64,000 nucleotides of DNA, taken from Trichoplusia ni. Taxonomy: Eukaryota; Arthropoda; Insecta; Lepidoptera; Noctuidae. Under the pieces are notes generated by a model. The model was not told the origin of the DNA, made no database searches, and worked only from the letters and a program-made list of their open reading frames with translations. Shown piece after piece: positions 31,947-41,915 of this stretch. The stretch is taken from NCBI RefSeq assembly GCF_003590095.1, contig NC_039490.1, positions 9,441,834 through 9,505,833 on the forward strand, written 5' to 3'. Each line of letters opens with the position of its first letter. Position 1 is the first letter of the stretch. The position numbers were made by a program, and so were the translations under genes.

Positions 31947-32449
31947 TTAGATTATAAAATTGTATCTTTATTACAGCAAAACAAGTTGCTGAAAAATTGA
32001 AAAATGAAAAATTTGCATGCCGTCAGGCAGAATGTATAAGGCTTCTTATCATATGTTAACTACACACCTCATAATTCTCATATAGCATAGTCTCACCTAA
32101 ATTCTAAGCTTATAAATAAATCTATTTCTCTTTTTTCTACTTCTTTCCCCTCTTACTAAAACTGTACCCACAAAAATCTCTTTAAAAACACTACACAGAC
32201 TGCAATCTCTGCTGACACCAGTTCCAAAAGCGTGTAGATCTAGATCTAACACAGGTCTGAGGCAACTTAAGCACTAGAAATGAAAAGAAGCATAATATCT
32301 GGGAATGCATATTTTAATCCTAAATTATTACCAGTGACGATATCACTTGAGCTGTTAATTCGATCTTTGTTAAAGGTGGTACTTTATTTTTATGTGGCGG
32401 TTAAGTTACCTAAATTAAATAAATTAATTTATCATTCTTTCACCTTTTG
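31947..32449. other. Intergenic, nothing recognised
   Basis: No gene and no repeat recognised. Confidence 0.5.
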
Positions 32450-32612
32450 TCAAGGATGTGGATGGATGTAGGGGAAGAGGACAACAAAAGAAACGATGGA
32501 TGGATTGTGTGAAAGACGATATGGCTGTAAAGAGTGTTTCTTGTGAGATGACGTCATATAGAAAGGTATGGAAGAAGAAGGCATGTTACGCCGACCCCAA
32601 ATTAAATAATTA
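32450..32612 (+). pseudogene. C-terminal relic of LINE ORF2
   Basis: The plus-strand frame reads GRGQQKKRWMDCVKDDM and ends near KKACYADPK, the usual end of RTE-like ORF2 proteins (GRP.KRW.D.V..DM ... ADPK). Fragment only. Confidence 0.65.
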
Positions 32613-32957
32613 CCGTCTGCCACCAAGCTATATCTCACGAATCATAATAACTAGACAGCTGAAATATTTGCCCATACGGTACTTATTTCTATTGATGTTA
32701 TAACAACAAATAACGAAGAAACTACTTTTACGGATTTTATCGCGGTTTAGTAAAAGTAGTTTTATTTCAAAATAACGAAGATTCAAAAATCATGAGCAAC
32801 GTTTACTAATTTGATGGGTGATCAATTTTATTTATTTATTTTTCTTCACCTCATTTTGTACAGCACCCTTTATATCCGACTTGCATTTGGCCTTTCGATC
32901 CTTTCTTTCAGCTCTCAATTCTGTATGCTACGACTAATTTTCAGTTGTTTTTTTAAA
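32613..32957. other. Intergenic, nothing recognised
   Basis: Contains a small imperfect inverted pair around 32707-32785 (acgaagaaactacttttacg and its near complement agtaaaagtagttttatttc). Otherwise unremarkable. Confidence 0.45.
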
Positions 32958-33057
32958 TAGTGGCCCTGACTACTATACCGTAGGTCGTGGGTTCCATTTC
33001 CACCCGGGACAAATGTTTGTGTGATAAGCACGATTATTTGTTCTGTGTCTGGGTGAA
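32958..33057 (+). repeat. tRNA-derived SINE family F, 5' part, copy 2
   Basis: cgtgggttccatttccaccc replaces the B box. Body tgtttgtgtgataagcacga as at 22328. Confidence 0.6.
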
Positions 33058-33287
33058 TATCCTTACTAATATTATAAATGTGAAAGTACCTCTTTCTGTC
33101 TGTCTGTCTGTCTGTTACGCTTTCGCATCAAAACCACTGAACCGATTTTAATGAAATTTGGTACAGAGATAGAGTTGACCTTAAGAAAGAATCCAGGATA
33201 GTTTTTATCCCGGACTTTTGAAGAGTTCTCTTGGAAACGTGATATAACCGACCTCGACGTGGACGAAGCCGCGGGCGAAAAGCTAGT
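33058..33287 (+). repeat. Helitron-like family B, copy 3
   Basis: Complete copy with a (tctg)n stretch near its start, inserted in SINE F. Confidence 0.7.
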
Positions 33288-33358
33288 ATGTTTATCAGTT
33301 GTCTAGTACTAATAATACAAGCTTTGCTTAGTTTGAGACTAGATGGCGTTGCGGGAGT
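33288..33358 (+). repeat. tRNA-derived SINE family F, 3' part, copy 2
   Basis: atgtttatcagttgtctagt through actagatggcgttg, matching 22956-23027. Confidence 0.6.
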
Positions 33359-33669
33359 GTTGAGATTTTGTATTTATTTATTTAACCAAATTTGTACACA
33401 AACAGGTAAAAAGACACACATTATGGAAGAGATGTAAAATATTACTGCTTATTTCTTTAAGAAATCTCTTTAATTCTCAACACCTGCCTTATTTCATGGT
33501 GGTATTATCAGCTCTGTAGAGGTATAACGAAGGTACTCAGTTGTAGAACCACTTGCTGGTTGCCACTCAATGCGCAATAACAGTGGATTTGTATGTACCT
33601 GTTGTAGGTAGACTGGGGTTATAAGGTAAACAGAGAAATGTCCGGAGAATTAATCTATCTATACATATA
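33359..33669. other. Intergenic, nothing recognised
   Basis: No signal found. Confidence 0.45.
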
Positions 33670-34100
33670 ATAAAATTGTAGAAAAGTGAAAACTGTACAT
33701 TGAATATTTTTAAAAAAGAATGATTGCAGGGTGGTCTACGAACGATTCCGATGCCGAAAATATGATTTTTAGAATTTTTGTCTGTTTGTCTGTTTGTCTG
33801 TTTGTCTGTATGTATGTCCGGAAAGATCTCGGAAAGTACTGGATAGATTTGATTCAAATTTTCAGAGAATATCAACAAGAGGTCCGGTCAACATACTTTT
33901 TACTTATTATCTCGCTTTTCGTTACAGGGGGTGAGCAGGAGCCTTTTATATCTATAAACAAATATCAAATTATCTCATGAACTACTGAATATATTTCGTT
34001 CAAATTTTGCATGAACCTTATCGTACACATGATACAACAAATATACAAAAACTATAACGCTACTATGCAGGGGGCATGAGCAGTAAAGTTTTAAGTTTTT
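33670..34100 (+). repeat. Probable dispersed repeat with (TGTC/TGTT)n core
   Basis: gtagaaaagtgaaaactgta, ttgcagggtggtctacgaac and a TCTGTTTG microsatellite (33778-33818) followed by 'tctcggaaagtactggatag'. The wording is that of short insect interspersed repeats, but no second copy is in the window. Confidence 0.35.
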
Positions 34101-35704
34101 GGACTCACCCGTAACATCGTGTAATACAATTATGAGGTGTATTTTCACCCCATTGAGTAGTAGGCAGCACGGTCATCAATTTACACAAAAAAAACATCAC
34201 GGTATTTATCTTAAGACTTTTGGCAGAGCAATAATATTTTTTTCGAAAATAAATCATTTGCACAAAATTAGTCATTTTATTCTCTTTCAAGTCTGGTATA
34301 GGCCTACCGCGACTATTTCACAAGTAAAATAAAAGAAACATAAACTAATACGTTTTTTTTATGCAATTGTTACCGTAATCCTTGAAAGAAAGGAACTTAA
34401 ATTATTTTTATTTTTATTGATGTACTAAAATTACTCAAGTTCAAATGTGGAATGCCGTAATATGATTTTGTATATATTTACGATAGGAGTATATGCCTAT
34501 GTTTTTAGCTCGGTAATGTTGGCGATGCTACTCCAAGATCAAAACATTCGTCGTGACACTCAACCCAAAGTTGCATGTAGTTCACATTGATCTCATCTAT
34601 AATTATGCATAACAATAAATTACTAAACGACACAGTTAATTATTACCTTGGTTCATCTGTAACAACTAGCAACAAAAATATAATTTTTCAAACAAAAAAA
34701 GCCTTTCAAACAATGAAATAATGTTTTCTTAAATTTGCAACAATACATAGGCCAAAAGTATTTGGGATAAAAAAGCCCTGAACTTGCATAAAAACTGCAT
34801 AATAGTATGCAGTGTGAAATATCTATAAGAACAAAGCTATCAATGAATTAGAGCGTACGCTAGACAGTTTTTGACATTATGTGTCTATTGATACCTGGGA
34901 TTTTTCAATATTTTAACGATTTGATCGGTCTACATCTGCCATTAGAGAAACTGAGAAATTTATTGTAATCTCTACTTATTTAAAATTTTCTTCTTTCGTA
35001 CAGCGTAACCTCATAACCCACCTCATGTAGTCTTTATTTAAGTTCCATTTATGCAGTAGGGATGACGGTATTTTAATTCAATGATCGTCAGGTAGGTTAA
35101 CGAATAAAATACGTATTTTTTCTTTGTAAATTGGTACAGTAAATAGAACTCATGCGCATGAAGTCACTTTTATGTTCATATTTTGCTTTGTCGTAACATC
35201 AAAAATTACACATATCCTATACTTTAGATTTATGTCATTGTCGATTTAAAAAAAGGGGTGTCTGATATTTTTTTGATTACCACGCGATTTATTTATCACC
35301 AATTTAAAGGCAAATCATGACCAAAACACCAGGGGTCCAAGATAACACGTTTACCAACTTTTTTATTTTGGAAATATTCCAAATGTTTGTGAGGAAGATC
35401 AGTTTTAATATTAAGAGTACAATCAAACATAACGTGTTTCAGGAAACCGTTTATCTGGGTGCAATTTTGCAAAATCTTATATCTTATGACACTATGTAAA
35501 ATGCACAGTTACCGAGCCGACTCTCACTTCACCAGCTCCGTCCACAAAAATAATTTGACATCTTCTTTATATCATCAGAAAACATCGTGTGTGAAAATAA
35601 CAACTGTCTGGCTATCACTGTTCCTGAGAAACAGCCAGGTGACAGACAGACGAACGGACACCGGGGCCTCAGTAATATGGTTCTGGTTTACCTCTTTGGT
35701 TACA
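34101..35704. other. Intergenic DNA upstream of gypsy element
   Basis: No gene recognised. The piece 35620-35660 (agccaggtgacagacagacg) resembles a common microsatellite-associated repeat. Confidence 0.5.
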
Positions 35705-35708
35705 GTAT
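35705..35708. repeat. Target-site duplication of gypsy element (left)
   Basis: GTAT, repeated at 41548-41551. A 4-bp duplication is typical of Ty3/gypsy. Confidence 0.8.
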
Positions 35709-36022
35709 TGTTGGACATTTCTTGGGTTAAGAGTGGGGTAGGATGACAGTTTCTATATAAGCGGCTGAATACCGGCGGCTCGCCCCTATTCAGCTGCCAT
35801 CCGTCGTGCGAGATAGACGTAAGGTTATAGTTTAGGTTCTGTCATTTCTTTTATAAAGCAAAGGTACATCATTATTTCAGTTCGTTATTATTTTGTGTTA
35901 ATCGTGTGCAAATAAGTATTTGTCTCATTTATTTTTGATGATTGTTTACATAATTGTAATTTTAGTTTTAAGGTAATAAATCGTGCTTTTTAAAAAACTC
36001 TACCCGCTTCTGATTTCTAACA
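35709..36022 (+). repeat. Gypsy element 5' LTR
   Basis: 314 bp. TATATAA at 35754-35760, AATAAA at 35975-35980, terminal TAACA. Confidence 0.93.
35754..35760 (+). promoter_or_regulatory. TATA box of gypsy LTR
   Basis: TATATAA 46 bp into the LTR, followed by a GC-richer stretch with cattcagctgcc-type initiator wording about 30 bp downstream. The start point is inferred. Confidence 0.5.
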
Positions 36023-36035
36023 TCAGAAGTGGGAT
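36023..36035 (+). promoter_or_regulatory. Primer-binding site of gypsy element, tRNA-Leu type
   Basis: TCAGAAGTGGGAT directly follows the LTR. It matches the complement of ...ATCCCACTTCTGA of tRNA-Leu, starting a few bases inside the CCA end. tRNA identity is from memory. The LTR end (36003-36013, CCCGCTTCTGA) is nearly complementary to it. Confidence 0.6.
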
Positions 36036-36208
36036 AAAAGATTCATTCCCACTAATATCCTGACTTGATCTTAACAGTTTTATTTCAACTGCGAATCACT
36101 TAGTTGTTTTATTTTGTCGTTTTTTTTTCATACCCTCTTTTGTTTTTTTTTTCTACCGTTAAGTTTGGTGTGTGTGTTCTCTTATTTTTCATGATTCATA
36201 ATTTGACA

Positions 36209-39200
36209 ATGGATAAACGGAATCGTTCCCGTTCTTCGCACCGCCGTTCGCGCGTGTCTTGTGAAAGATACTCGCGTACCCATCGCCGTACGCGGAATGG
36301 TCGTTCACGAAGTGATTCGCGTATTCGGTCACGGCATTCTCGTGATCGCTCGCGCACACGCACTCCGCGTCTCCGACGTTCGCGGAATCGGCGCACGCAA
36401 GGATGTCACTCTCGCAGCAATTCGCGGAGACGCTCGCCGCACATTAGGCGTTCCAGTGGACGGGACCGCGGTCACGGTTACGTACCACGTGGCGAGCTGG
36501 CGTCGCGCAGTGTGCGCACGCCGCCGCTGTCGCCTGTGGTCCCGCCGCCACCGAGCAATTGTGGATCCTGTAACGCTGTACTGGCGCGACTGGAGGCGCT
36601 GGAACAGAGTTCTCGTGTGCCAGCTTCGGAAGGACCAACCACAGTTGGACAAGGTACCGATCAAATTGTGGAGGCAATTCAATCACTGAAATCGGTGAGT
36701 ACCCATAGTTACTATGTCTCGAACTTTGACCCCAGCATTCATGACGTAGATTCTTGGTTCCAAGAGGTCGATAGGGCCAAGTTAGTTAACAAATGGGACG
36801 ATCGTGAATGCCTTTCTAGGATAGGTAATTGTCTGAAGGGAGACGCCAGGTCGTGGCTCAATGAGTGGGTGTCTAATGATCGTACGTGGAGTAATTTTAA
36901 ATTAGATTTTAAACCTCTATGTGTAAAGAAAATCGATTCGGCGGGAATTTTGTATGAAGTCATGTCTTCTAACTCTGATAAGTATCAAACGTACGCCGAG
37001 TATGCGCGTAAATCCCTGCTAAGATTACGCATTGTTAAGGGCCTTAGTGACGATTTAACCACGGAAATTATTTTGAGAGGCATTGTTGACCCGCACGTAA
37101 AAGCGACTGCGACCAATGCAAACTTGAAACCCTCTGATCTAGTTAATTATTTATCCACTTTTGTAAAGCCATCAAAATTCACAGCCGCAAGTTTTCGGTC
37201 AAACGCCCAGGTTAATAACAGCGGTAAATCACAGGGTTTCAGGAAACGCCCAATAGGTCCAGCCAAATGTTTTGTGTGTGGTGATACCGGTCATAAGCAG
37301 GCTACATGCCCTAAGCAGGCGAAGCCCTCTACTTCCAAAACTACTAATTCGGATCCAAAGCCAAACGAAAAAGCGCCTAATTCTTCACTTGTTTGCTCTT
37401 ACTGTAAAAAGTGTGGTCACGATATTAAGTCATGTTTTGCGAAACAACGTATTGATCAGCAGCGTAATAAAAGTAACGTTAATTTCTGTGCCGCTAGCTC
37501 GCAACGAAATGATATTGTCGTAGGAGTTATCCAGGGTATTCCAATCGATCTTTTAATTGACAGTGGCGCTATAGGCGTATCTTTGATATCTTCTTCGGTG
37601 GTTAAATATTTTACATGCACTAAGAAACCCATAAATCGCGAGATAAAGGGTGTAGGCGAGTCAATTACTCAAATAGATTCATATGTAACATTAACGATTG
37701 AGTTGGAAGGCATCTCGTTGGAGGTAGATTTATTAATTGTGCCGAGTGAGTGCATGAATGCACCTATCATAATAGGCACAGATGTGCTTAATAGGGACGG
37801 TGTTACTTACGTCCGGACCAAAAATACACAACGTATTGTTCGAAATTCAAGTCTTGTACTAGTGTCTAGTGTGGAGTCAAACGCACAACCAATGATTAAT
37901 GCCCCATTAACTGGGGACAATTTAGTCAAACTAAAAAGTATCTTAGACACATACTCGGAGCACATGATTTCGGGCACTGCGACGTCCACTGTTACAACTG
38001 GGTGCATGCACATTCAACTCAACAGCAGTATTCCAGTGAACTATCGACCTTACAAAATGTCATACGATGAGAAGTCGAAAGTCCGTGACATCATCCGGGA
38101 TCTTATGTCCAAGGGCATTATTCGCGAGTCGGAGTCTCCCTATTCCAGTCCTATTCTGTTGGTCAAAAAGAAGGACGGCTCCGACCGCATGTGCGTTGAC
38201 TTTCGAGCTCTCAATAAGATAACGGTCAAAGACCGTTACCCATTACCTTTAATCGATGACCACATTGATCGCTTGGGTAAGTGTCGCTATTTCACTGCGC
38301 TTGATATGGCTACAGGGTTTCATCAAATCCGAATTGATGATGAATCCGTCCCCTACACCGGTTTCGTGACGCCCGAGGGGCATTACGAGTACTTAAAAAT
38401 GCCCTACGGCCTCACTAACGCACCAATAGTGTACCAGCGTATAATCGCTTCCACCTTGCGCAGTTTTATAGAACCTGGAAAGGTTTTGGTATACATAGAC
38501 GACTGCTTAATCCTTTCAGACACTATTGATGACGGACTTCAAACCTTGAGAGAGGTTCTAGCCACTTTAACCGCGGCTGGTTTCTCAATCAACCTTAAAA
38601 AGTGTTCGTTTTTGTGTACCGAAATCGAGTACTTGGGACGTGTTATATCTAACGGGGAAGTGCGTCCCTCACCTAGTAAAGTCAAGGCCCTTGTAAACTC
38701 TGGTCCTCCACAAAACGTAAAACAAGTCCGTCAATTTTTGGGATTGGCGGGCTACTTTCGCAAATATATCCCCAATTACTCGAACAGGATGGCTTGCATA
38801 GCACGTTTGACTCGTAAGAATGTTTCGTTTTCTTGGGGACCAGAGCAAGAGCGCGTCAGACAAGAGATCATTGTTCGTTTGACTAGCGCACCCGTGTTGG
38901 CCATATTCGATCCAAGTTTGGCCACTGAGGTGCACACTGATGCGAGTAGCTTGGGCTATGGTGCCGTTCTGTTGCAAGTGCGTAAGGACGGTACTAAAAG
39001 CGTGGTCGGTTACTACAGCCAGGCGACCAAGGGTGCAGAGCCAAAGTACCATTCATACGAGCTCGAGACCCTGGCTGTGGTAAAGGCTCTAAAACATTTT
39101 AGACATTATTTAATAGGATCTCATTTTACCGTAATTACTGATTGTAATGCTTTAAAAGCTACTCAGAATAAAAAGACCTGGTTCCACGTGTGGCAAGATG

Positions 39201-39277
39201 GTGGATTTATCTTCAAGATTTTAATTTTACAATTTCGTATAGAAAAGGTGCCATGTTGCCGCATGCGGATTACCTAA
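36209..39277 (+). CDS. Gypsy Gag-protease-RT-RNase H frame (ends by frameshift)
   Basis: ATG at 36209 in good context (acaATGg; a weaker one is at 36191). The open frame reaches upstream to 36104 only through pyrimidine-rich DNA. The N-terminus is extremely Arg/Ser-rich (36215-36480). A Gag core follows, then two CCHC knuckles (37269-37310 and 37394-37435), protease DSG at 37559-37567, reverse transcriptase LDMATGF with its Asp at 38303 and YIDD at 38492-38503, and RNase H HTDAS with its Asp at 38939. At 39170-39174 (five A) the frame is lost: the expected RNase H and integrase linker continues in the frame of the next entry, and this frame stops at 39277. Confidence 0.88.
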   Translation: MDKRNRSRSSHRRSRVSCERYSRTHRRTRNGRSRSDSRIRSRHSRDRSRTRTPRLRRSRNRRTQGCHSRSNSRRRSPHIRRSSGRDRGHGYVPRGELASRSVRTPPLSPVVPPPPSNCGSCNAVLARLEALEQSSRVPASEGPTTVGQGTDQIVEAIQSLKSVSTHSYYVSNFDPSIHDVDSWFQEVDRAKLVNKWDDRECLSRIGNCLKGDARSWLNEWVSNDRTWSNFKLDFKPLCVKKIDSAGILYEVMSSNSDKYQTYAEYARKSLLRLRIVKGLSDDLTTEIILRGIVDPHVKATATNANLKPSDLVNYLSTFVKPSKFTAASFRSNAQVNNSGKSQGFRKRPIGPAKCFVCGDTGHKQATCPKQAKPSTSKTTNSDPKPNEKAPNSSLVCSYCKKCGHDIKSCFAKQRIDQQRNKSNVNFCAASSQRNDIVVGVIQGIPIDLLIDSGAIGVSLISSSVVKYFTCTKKPINREIKGVGESITQIDSYVTLTIELEGISLEVDLLIVPSECMNAPIIIGTDVLNRDGVTYVRTKNTQRIVRNSSLVLVSSVESNAQPMINAPLTGDNLVKLKSILDTYSEHMISGTATSTVTTGCMHIQLNSSIPVNYRPYKMSYDEKSKVRDIIRDLMSKGIIRESESPYSSPILLVKKKDGSDRMCVDFRALNKITVKDRYPLPLIDDHIDRLGKCRYFTALDMATGFHQIRIDDESVPYTGFVTPEGHYEYLKMPYGLTNAPIVYQRIIASTLRSFIEPGKVLVYIDDCLILSDTIDDGLQTLREVLATLTAAGFSINLKKCSFLCTEIEYLGRVISNGEVRPSPSKVKALVNSGPPQNVKQVRQFLGLAGYFRKYIPNYSNRMACIARLTRKNVSFSWGPEQERVRQEIIVRLTSAPVLAIFDPSLATEVHTDASSLGYGAVLLQVRKDGTKSVVGYYSQATKGAEPKYHSYELETLAVVKALKHFRHYLIGSHFTVITDCNALKATQNKKTWFHVWQDGGFIFKILILQFRIEKVPCCRMRIT

Positions 39278-40059
39278 GCCGTAACCCTGTAAATAACATT
39301 GATAGGCCGCGTAACTGGGCTCAAATCGCTCAAGCCGGGGACGAGGAAACACGCAACATGATTCAGGCGTTGGAGCGAGGAGAATTAGACGCTTCACGAT
39401 ATCTAGTACGAAATGAGGTGCTTTATTATCAGTACAGTCGTGTTGGAGAGGAGACGCGACTTCTTTGCTATATACCGAAGGGACAACGCCTGAGTCTCTT
39501 GCGTGTATTCCACGATGAACATAGCCATATAGGTGCCGATAAAACCTTAGAATTAATACTGAGACATTTCTGGTTTCCCGGACTTAGGGCATTTGTTAAA
39601 AAGTACATTCGTCACTGTGTAACTTGTTTAGCGCATAAACGAGTCCCTCGCGCGCCACTTCAACCTATTTCCTCTTGGCCTAAACCTGATGTCCCATTTG
39701 ACACTCTCCATATTGATGCACTTGGCCCTCTGGCTGTATCTAAGGGCTTCAAACATGTAATGCTGGTCATTGATGCGTTCAGTAAATATTGCTTACTTAC
39801 GCCTATTTGCTCCCAAGATTTAGAAGCACTGAAACATGTCTGTCAGAATGTCATATCATTGTTCGGTACTCCTCGTCTGATAATATCCGACAGAGGCCGA
39901 ATGTTTGAGTCCGCAAGCTTTAAGTCGTGGACGCAATCTCTAGGCATTTCACTTCACCATATAACACCCGAGATGCACCGCTCCAATGGACAAGTGGAGC
40001 GATATGTTCGCACCGTCTTGAATATGCTGAGGATCGAAGTAGCTTACAAAAAAAACTGA
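39190..40059 (+). CDS. Gypsy integrase frame (displaced by frameshift)
   Basis: Continues RNase H/connection wording (WWIYLQDFNF, YRKGAMLPHADYLSR) then integrase: HHCC zinc site (H near 39525, CVTC near 39620), catalytic D at 39715 (HIDALGP), D at 39889 (SDRG) and E at 39997 (GQVERY). It has no start codon of its own that would make sense; it is the middle of Pol. It stops at 40059 because of an extra base in the 8-A run 40048-40055. Confidence 0.88.
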   Translation: MARWWIYLQDFNFTISYRKGAMLPHADYLSRNPVNNIDRPRNWAQIAQAGDEETRNMIQALERGELDASRYLVRNEVLYYQYSRVGEETRLLCYIPKGQRLSLLRVFHDEHSHIGADKTLELILRHFWFPGLRAFVKKYIRHCVTCLAHKRVPRAPLQPISSWPKPDVPFDTLHIDALGPLAVSKGFKHVMLVIDAFSKYCLLTPICSQDLEALKHVCQNVISLFGTPRLIISDRGRMFESASFKSWTQSLGISLHHITPEMHRSNGQVERYVRTVLNMLRIEVAYKKN

Positions 40060-40072
40060 ATGGGCTGAGGAG

Positions 40073-40783
40073 TTGTGGCGTCTTCAACTAATCCTTAATC
40101 TGACACAACAAAAGACCACAAAAACTTCGGCTCTGAACCTCTTAATCGGCCATGAGAACGCTACACCAGCAATTCGAGTCCTTGTGCGAGATGTCGCACT
40201 TAGTCCTGCCTCAGAAAATCGTGAATCGAGAAGAGAGATCGTCAGACAAAGGACGGCCGAACGGCTAGCTAGAAACCAAGCGGCCATGGACTCTCAAGTT
40301 AACCGGGATAGGCGTCCCCCTCGTGTGTTTCAGGAAGGAGACCTGGTCTTTGTAATCAAGTATGCCCAGTCCACGGGGAAGCTTGATCATGGCATGCGCG
40401 GGCCCTATAGAGTGATTCGTGTTTTGCCTCATGGGCGCTACGAGTTGCGCCTGGTGGCCGGTTCCTATGGCAAAACAACCTTTGCCGCTGCGCAGTACAT
40501 GGTGCCTTGGGAAGGCGAGTGGACACCTGAGTCGTGTGCTGGTTTCTTCGAGGGTAAGCTGGTGCCGTTGACCAACTTGTGTGATACCCTTGAAGAGATG
40601 TCCTGGGGCAATGTTGCCTTTTGGACTCTATGGAGATGCCTACTATTCATGGGATTAGTAGTGTTGTTTGGCCTTTTGTCGGTGTGGTGCATCCATTGGG
40701 TGTACCCACGACCTCTGGAAGCTGGTCGGCTTTGCAAACCGATCAGTCGCTGTGAGATGTGCGCTCATAGCGTTCTTTATTAA
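40073..40783 (+). CDS. Gypsy integrase C-terminal frame with hydrophobic tail
   Basis: Continues Pol after the second frameshift: integrase C-terminal domain with the GPY/F module (GMRGPYRVIR, 40402 onward), then YMVPWEGEWTPESCAGFFE. Beyond 40553 the frame stays open and encodes a strongly hydrophobic segment (about 40641-40690, LLFMGLVVLFGLLSVW) before stopping at 40783. A consensus-like splice donor sits exactly where the conserved part ends; see the candidate intron. Confidence 0.75.
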   Translation: MWRLQLILNLTQQKTTKTSALNLLIGHENATPAIRVLVRDVALSPASENRESRREIVRQRTAERLARNQAAMDSQVNRDRRPPRVFQEGDLVFVIKYAQSTGKLDHGMRGPYRVIRVLPHGRYELRLVAGSYGKTTFAAAQYMVPWEGEWTPESCAGFFEGKLVPLTNLCDTLEEMSWGNVAFWTLWRCLLFMGLVVLFGLLSVWCIHWVYPRPLEAGRLCKPISRCEMCAHSVLY

Positions 40784-41026
40784 GCATGCTAGTCATAGTT
40801 ATTTTCAGTTATTTTAGTACCTAAGTTGTCTGAACGTTGGTGGTTACTAGAGCTGGAGTTATTTATTTACAAACTACAAGTAAAGATGATTAACTGGGCT
40901 ACTAAATAACGACGTTCAAACCCTCTAATTCTATTGGTTATTCTAACACTAACACGAATTAACCCGCATGAGAACAACATGGGCTGGTGCCCTTGATGGT
41001 TAGTAATAGATTTACTTCATCCACAG
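40554..41026 (+). other. Candidate intron in gypsy pol 3' end
   Basis: GTAAGC at 40554 after GAGG and a pyrimidine-rich acceptor ending ccacag at 41026. Splicing joins codon FFE to an acidic tail (DNDNDDGDS ...) in frame and adds 50 codons up to 41178. Such acidic, PGPSS-containing tails look like the normal ends of related Pol proteins. It is also possible that the 473 bp are simply element 3' DNA. Confidence 0.45.
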
Positions 41027-41178
41027 ACAATGACAATGATGATGGTGATAGTTTAGTTGAAGACCAGCTACTCCAGTTAGAGTCGCCTACACCAGAACCA
41101 GTACCAGGGCCCTCATCAAGACCAGATCACCTGGAACCAGAGGCTTCTCGAGGACTTGACATGCCCGATCTGAATTAA
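41027..41178 (+). CDS. Acidic C-terminal tail of gypsy Pol (candidate last exon)
   Basis: 50 codons rich in Asp, Glu, Pro and Ser, with EPVPGPSSRP, ending TAA at 41178. No independent start; makes sense only as a continuation of Pol after splicing at 40553/41027. Confidence 0.45.
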
Positions 41179-41233
41179 AGCCTGGCACCTTCTGGTTTAC
41201 CTGACGAGGACGTCAGGATGTCAGGAACGGCCG

Positions 41234-41547
41234 TGTTGGACATTTCTTGGGTTAAGAGTGGGGTAGGATGACAGTTTCTATATAAGCGGCTGAATACCGG
41301 CGGCTCGCCCCTATTCAGCTGCCATCCGTCGTGCGAGATAGACGTAAGGTTATAGTTTAGGTTCTGTCATTTCTTTTATAAAGCAAAGGTACATCATTAT
41401 TTCAGTTCGTTATTATTTTGTGTTAATCGTGTGCAAATAAGTATTTGTCTCATTTATTTTTGATGATTGTTTACATAATTGTAATTTTAGTTTTAAGGTA
41501 ATAAATCGTGCTTTTTAAAAAACTCTACCCGCTTCTGATTTCTAACA
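41234..41547 (+). repeat. Gypsy element 3' LTR
   Basis: 314 bp, read as identical to 35709-36022. TATATAA 41279-41285, AATAAA 41500-41505. No clear polypurine tract precedes it (aggaacggccg). Confidence 0.93.
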
Positions 41548-41551
41548 GTAT
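41548..41551. repeat. Target-site duplication of gypsy element (right)
   Basis: GTAT, matching 35705-35708. Confidence 0.8.
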
Positions 41552-41749
41552 AATAATAATTTTATGATACCTCATAATCACTGTCATAATCCGTCTAGCT
41601 ATTTCAGGTGTAGGCCGTCCCAAGAACAGACGTGCTCGAAAATCATAACCCACCCAATTGGAAAATGGAAAACCCTCGAAAGTAAAACATTTTTGTTTCA
41701 GTTTTGTCTGTTATTTTTTCCTACTTGCATCCCCCACCCCATTTTTAAA

Positions 41750-41915
41750 CGGCTCGATTTGTCAAACATGTTTAAACGAACACTCGCATATAATTCACGT
41801 TTAAATTAAAATAGTTCAATTCGTTCGGAAGCTATGATGTCACAGACAGACAGACAGGCAGGCAGGCAGGCAGATATGTCAAAGTTTAAAACCCCTCTTT
41901 TTGGGATTAAATAAG
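41750..41915 (+). repeat. Dispersed repeat with (CAGA)n/(CAGG)n
   Basis: atttttaaacggctcgattt ... cggaagctatgatg followed by acagacagacaggcaggcag at 41840-41870. Related to 13815-13935. Confidence 0.45.

Larger units (their letters stand above)
35709..41547 (+). mobile_element. Ty3/gypsy LTR retrotransposon, Mdg3/micropia-like
   Basis: 5839 bp with 314-bp LTRs (TGTTGG...TAACA) that I read as identical and a GTAT duplication. Order Gag, two CCHC knuckles, protease, reverse transcriptase, RNase H, integrase is that of Ty3/gypsy. The primer site at 36023 matches an internal tRNA-Leu segment, as I recall for Mdg3/micropia relatives. The pol frame is broken at two A-runs (39170-39174 and 40048-40055), so this copy would not make a full Pol unless these are sequence errors. 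Confidence 0.93.

Noticed and set aside
33778..33818. CRISPR-like regular repeat
   Set aside because: It is a simple TCTGTTTG microsatellite; no spacers, and the genome is eukaryotic.
36196..36689. Arg-rich frames on both strands overlapping the gypsy Gag N-terminus
   Set aside because: Shadows of the repetitive cg-rich RS coding region.
40641..40783. Independent env gene in the gypsy element
   Set aside because: Only one hydrophobic segment in frame with Pol, with no signal peptide, start or ectodomain; treated as a retained-intron tail.
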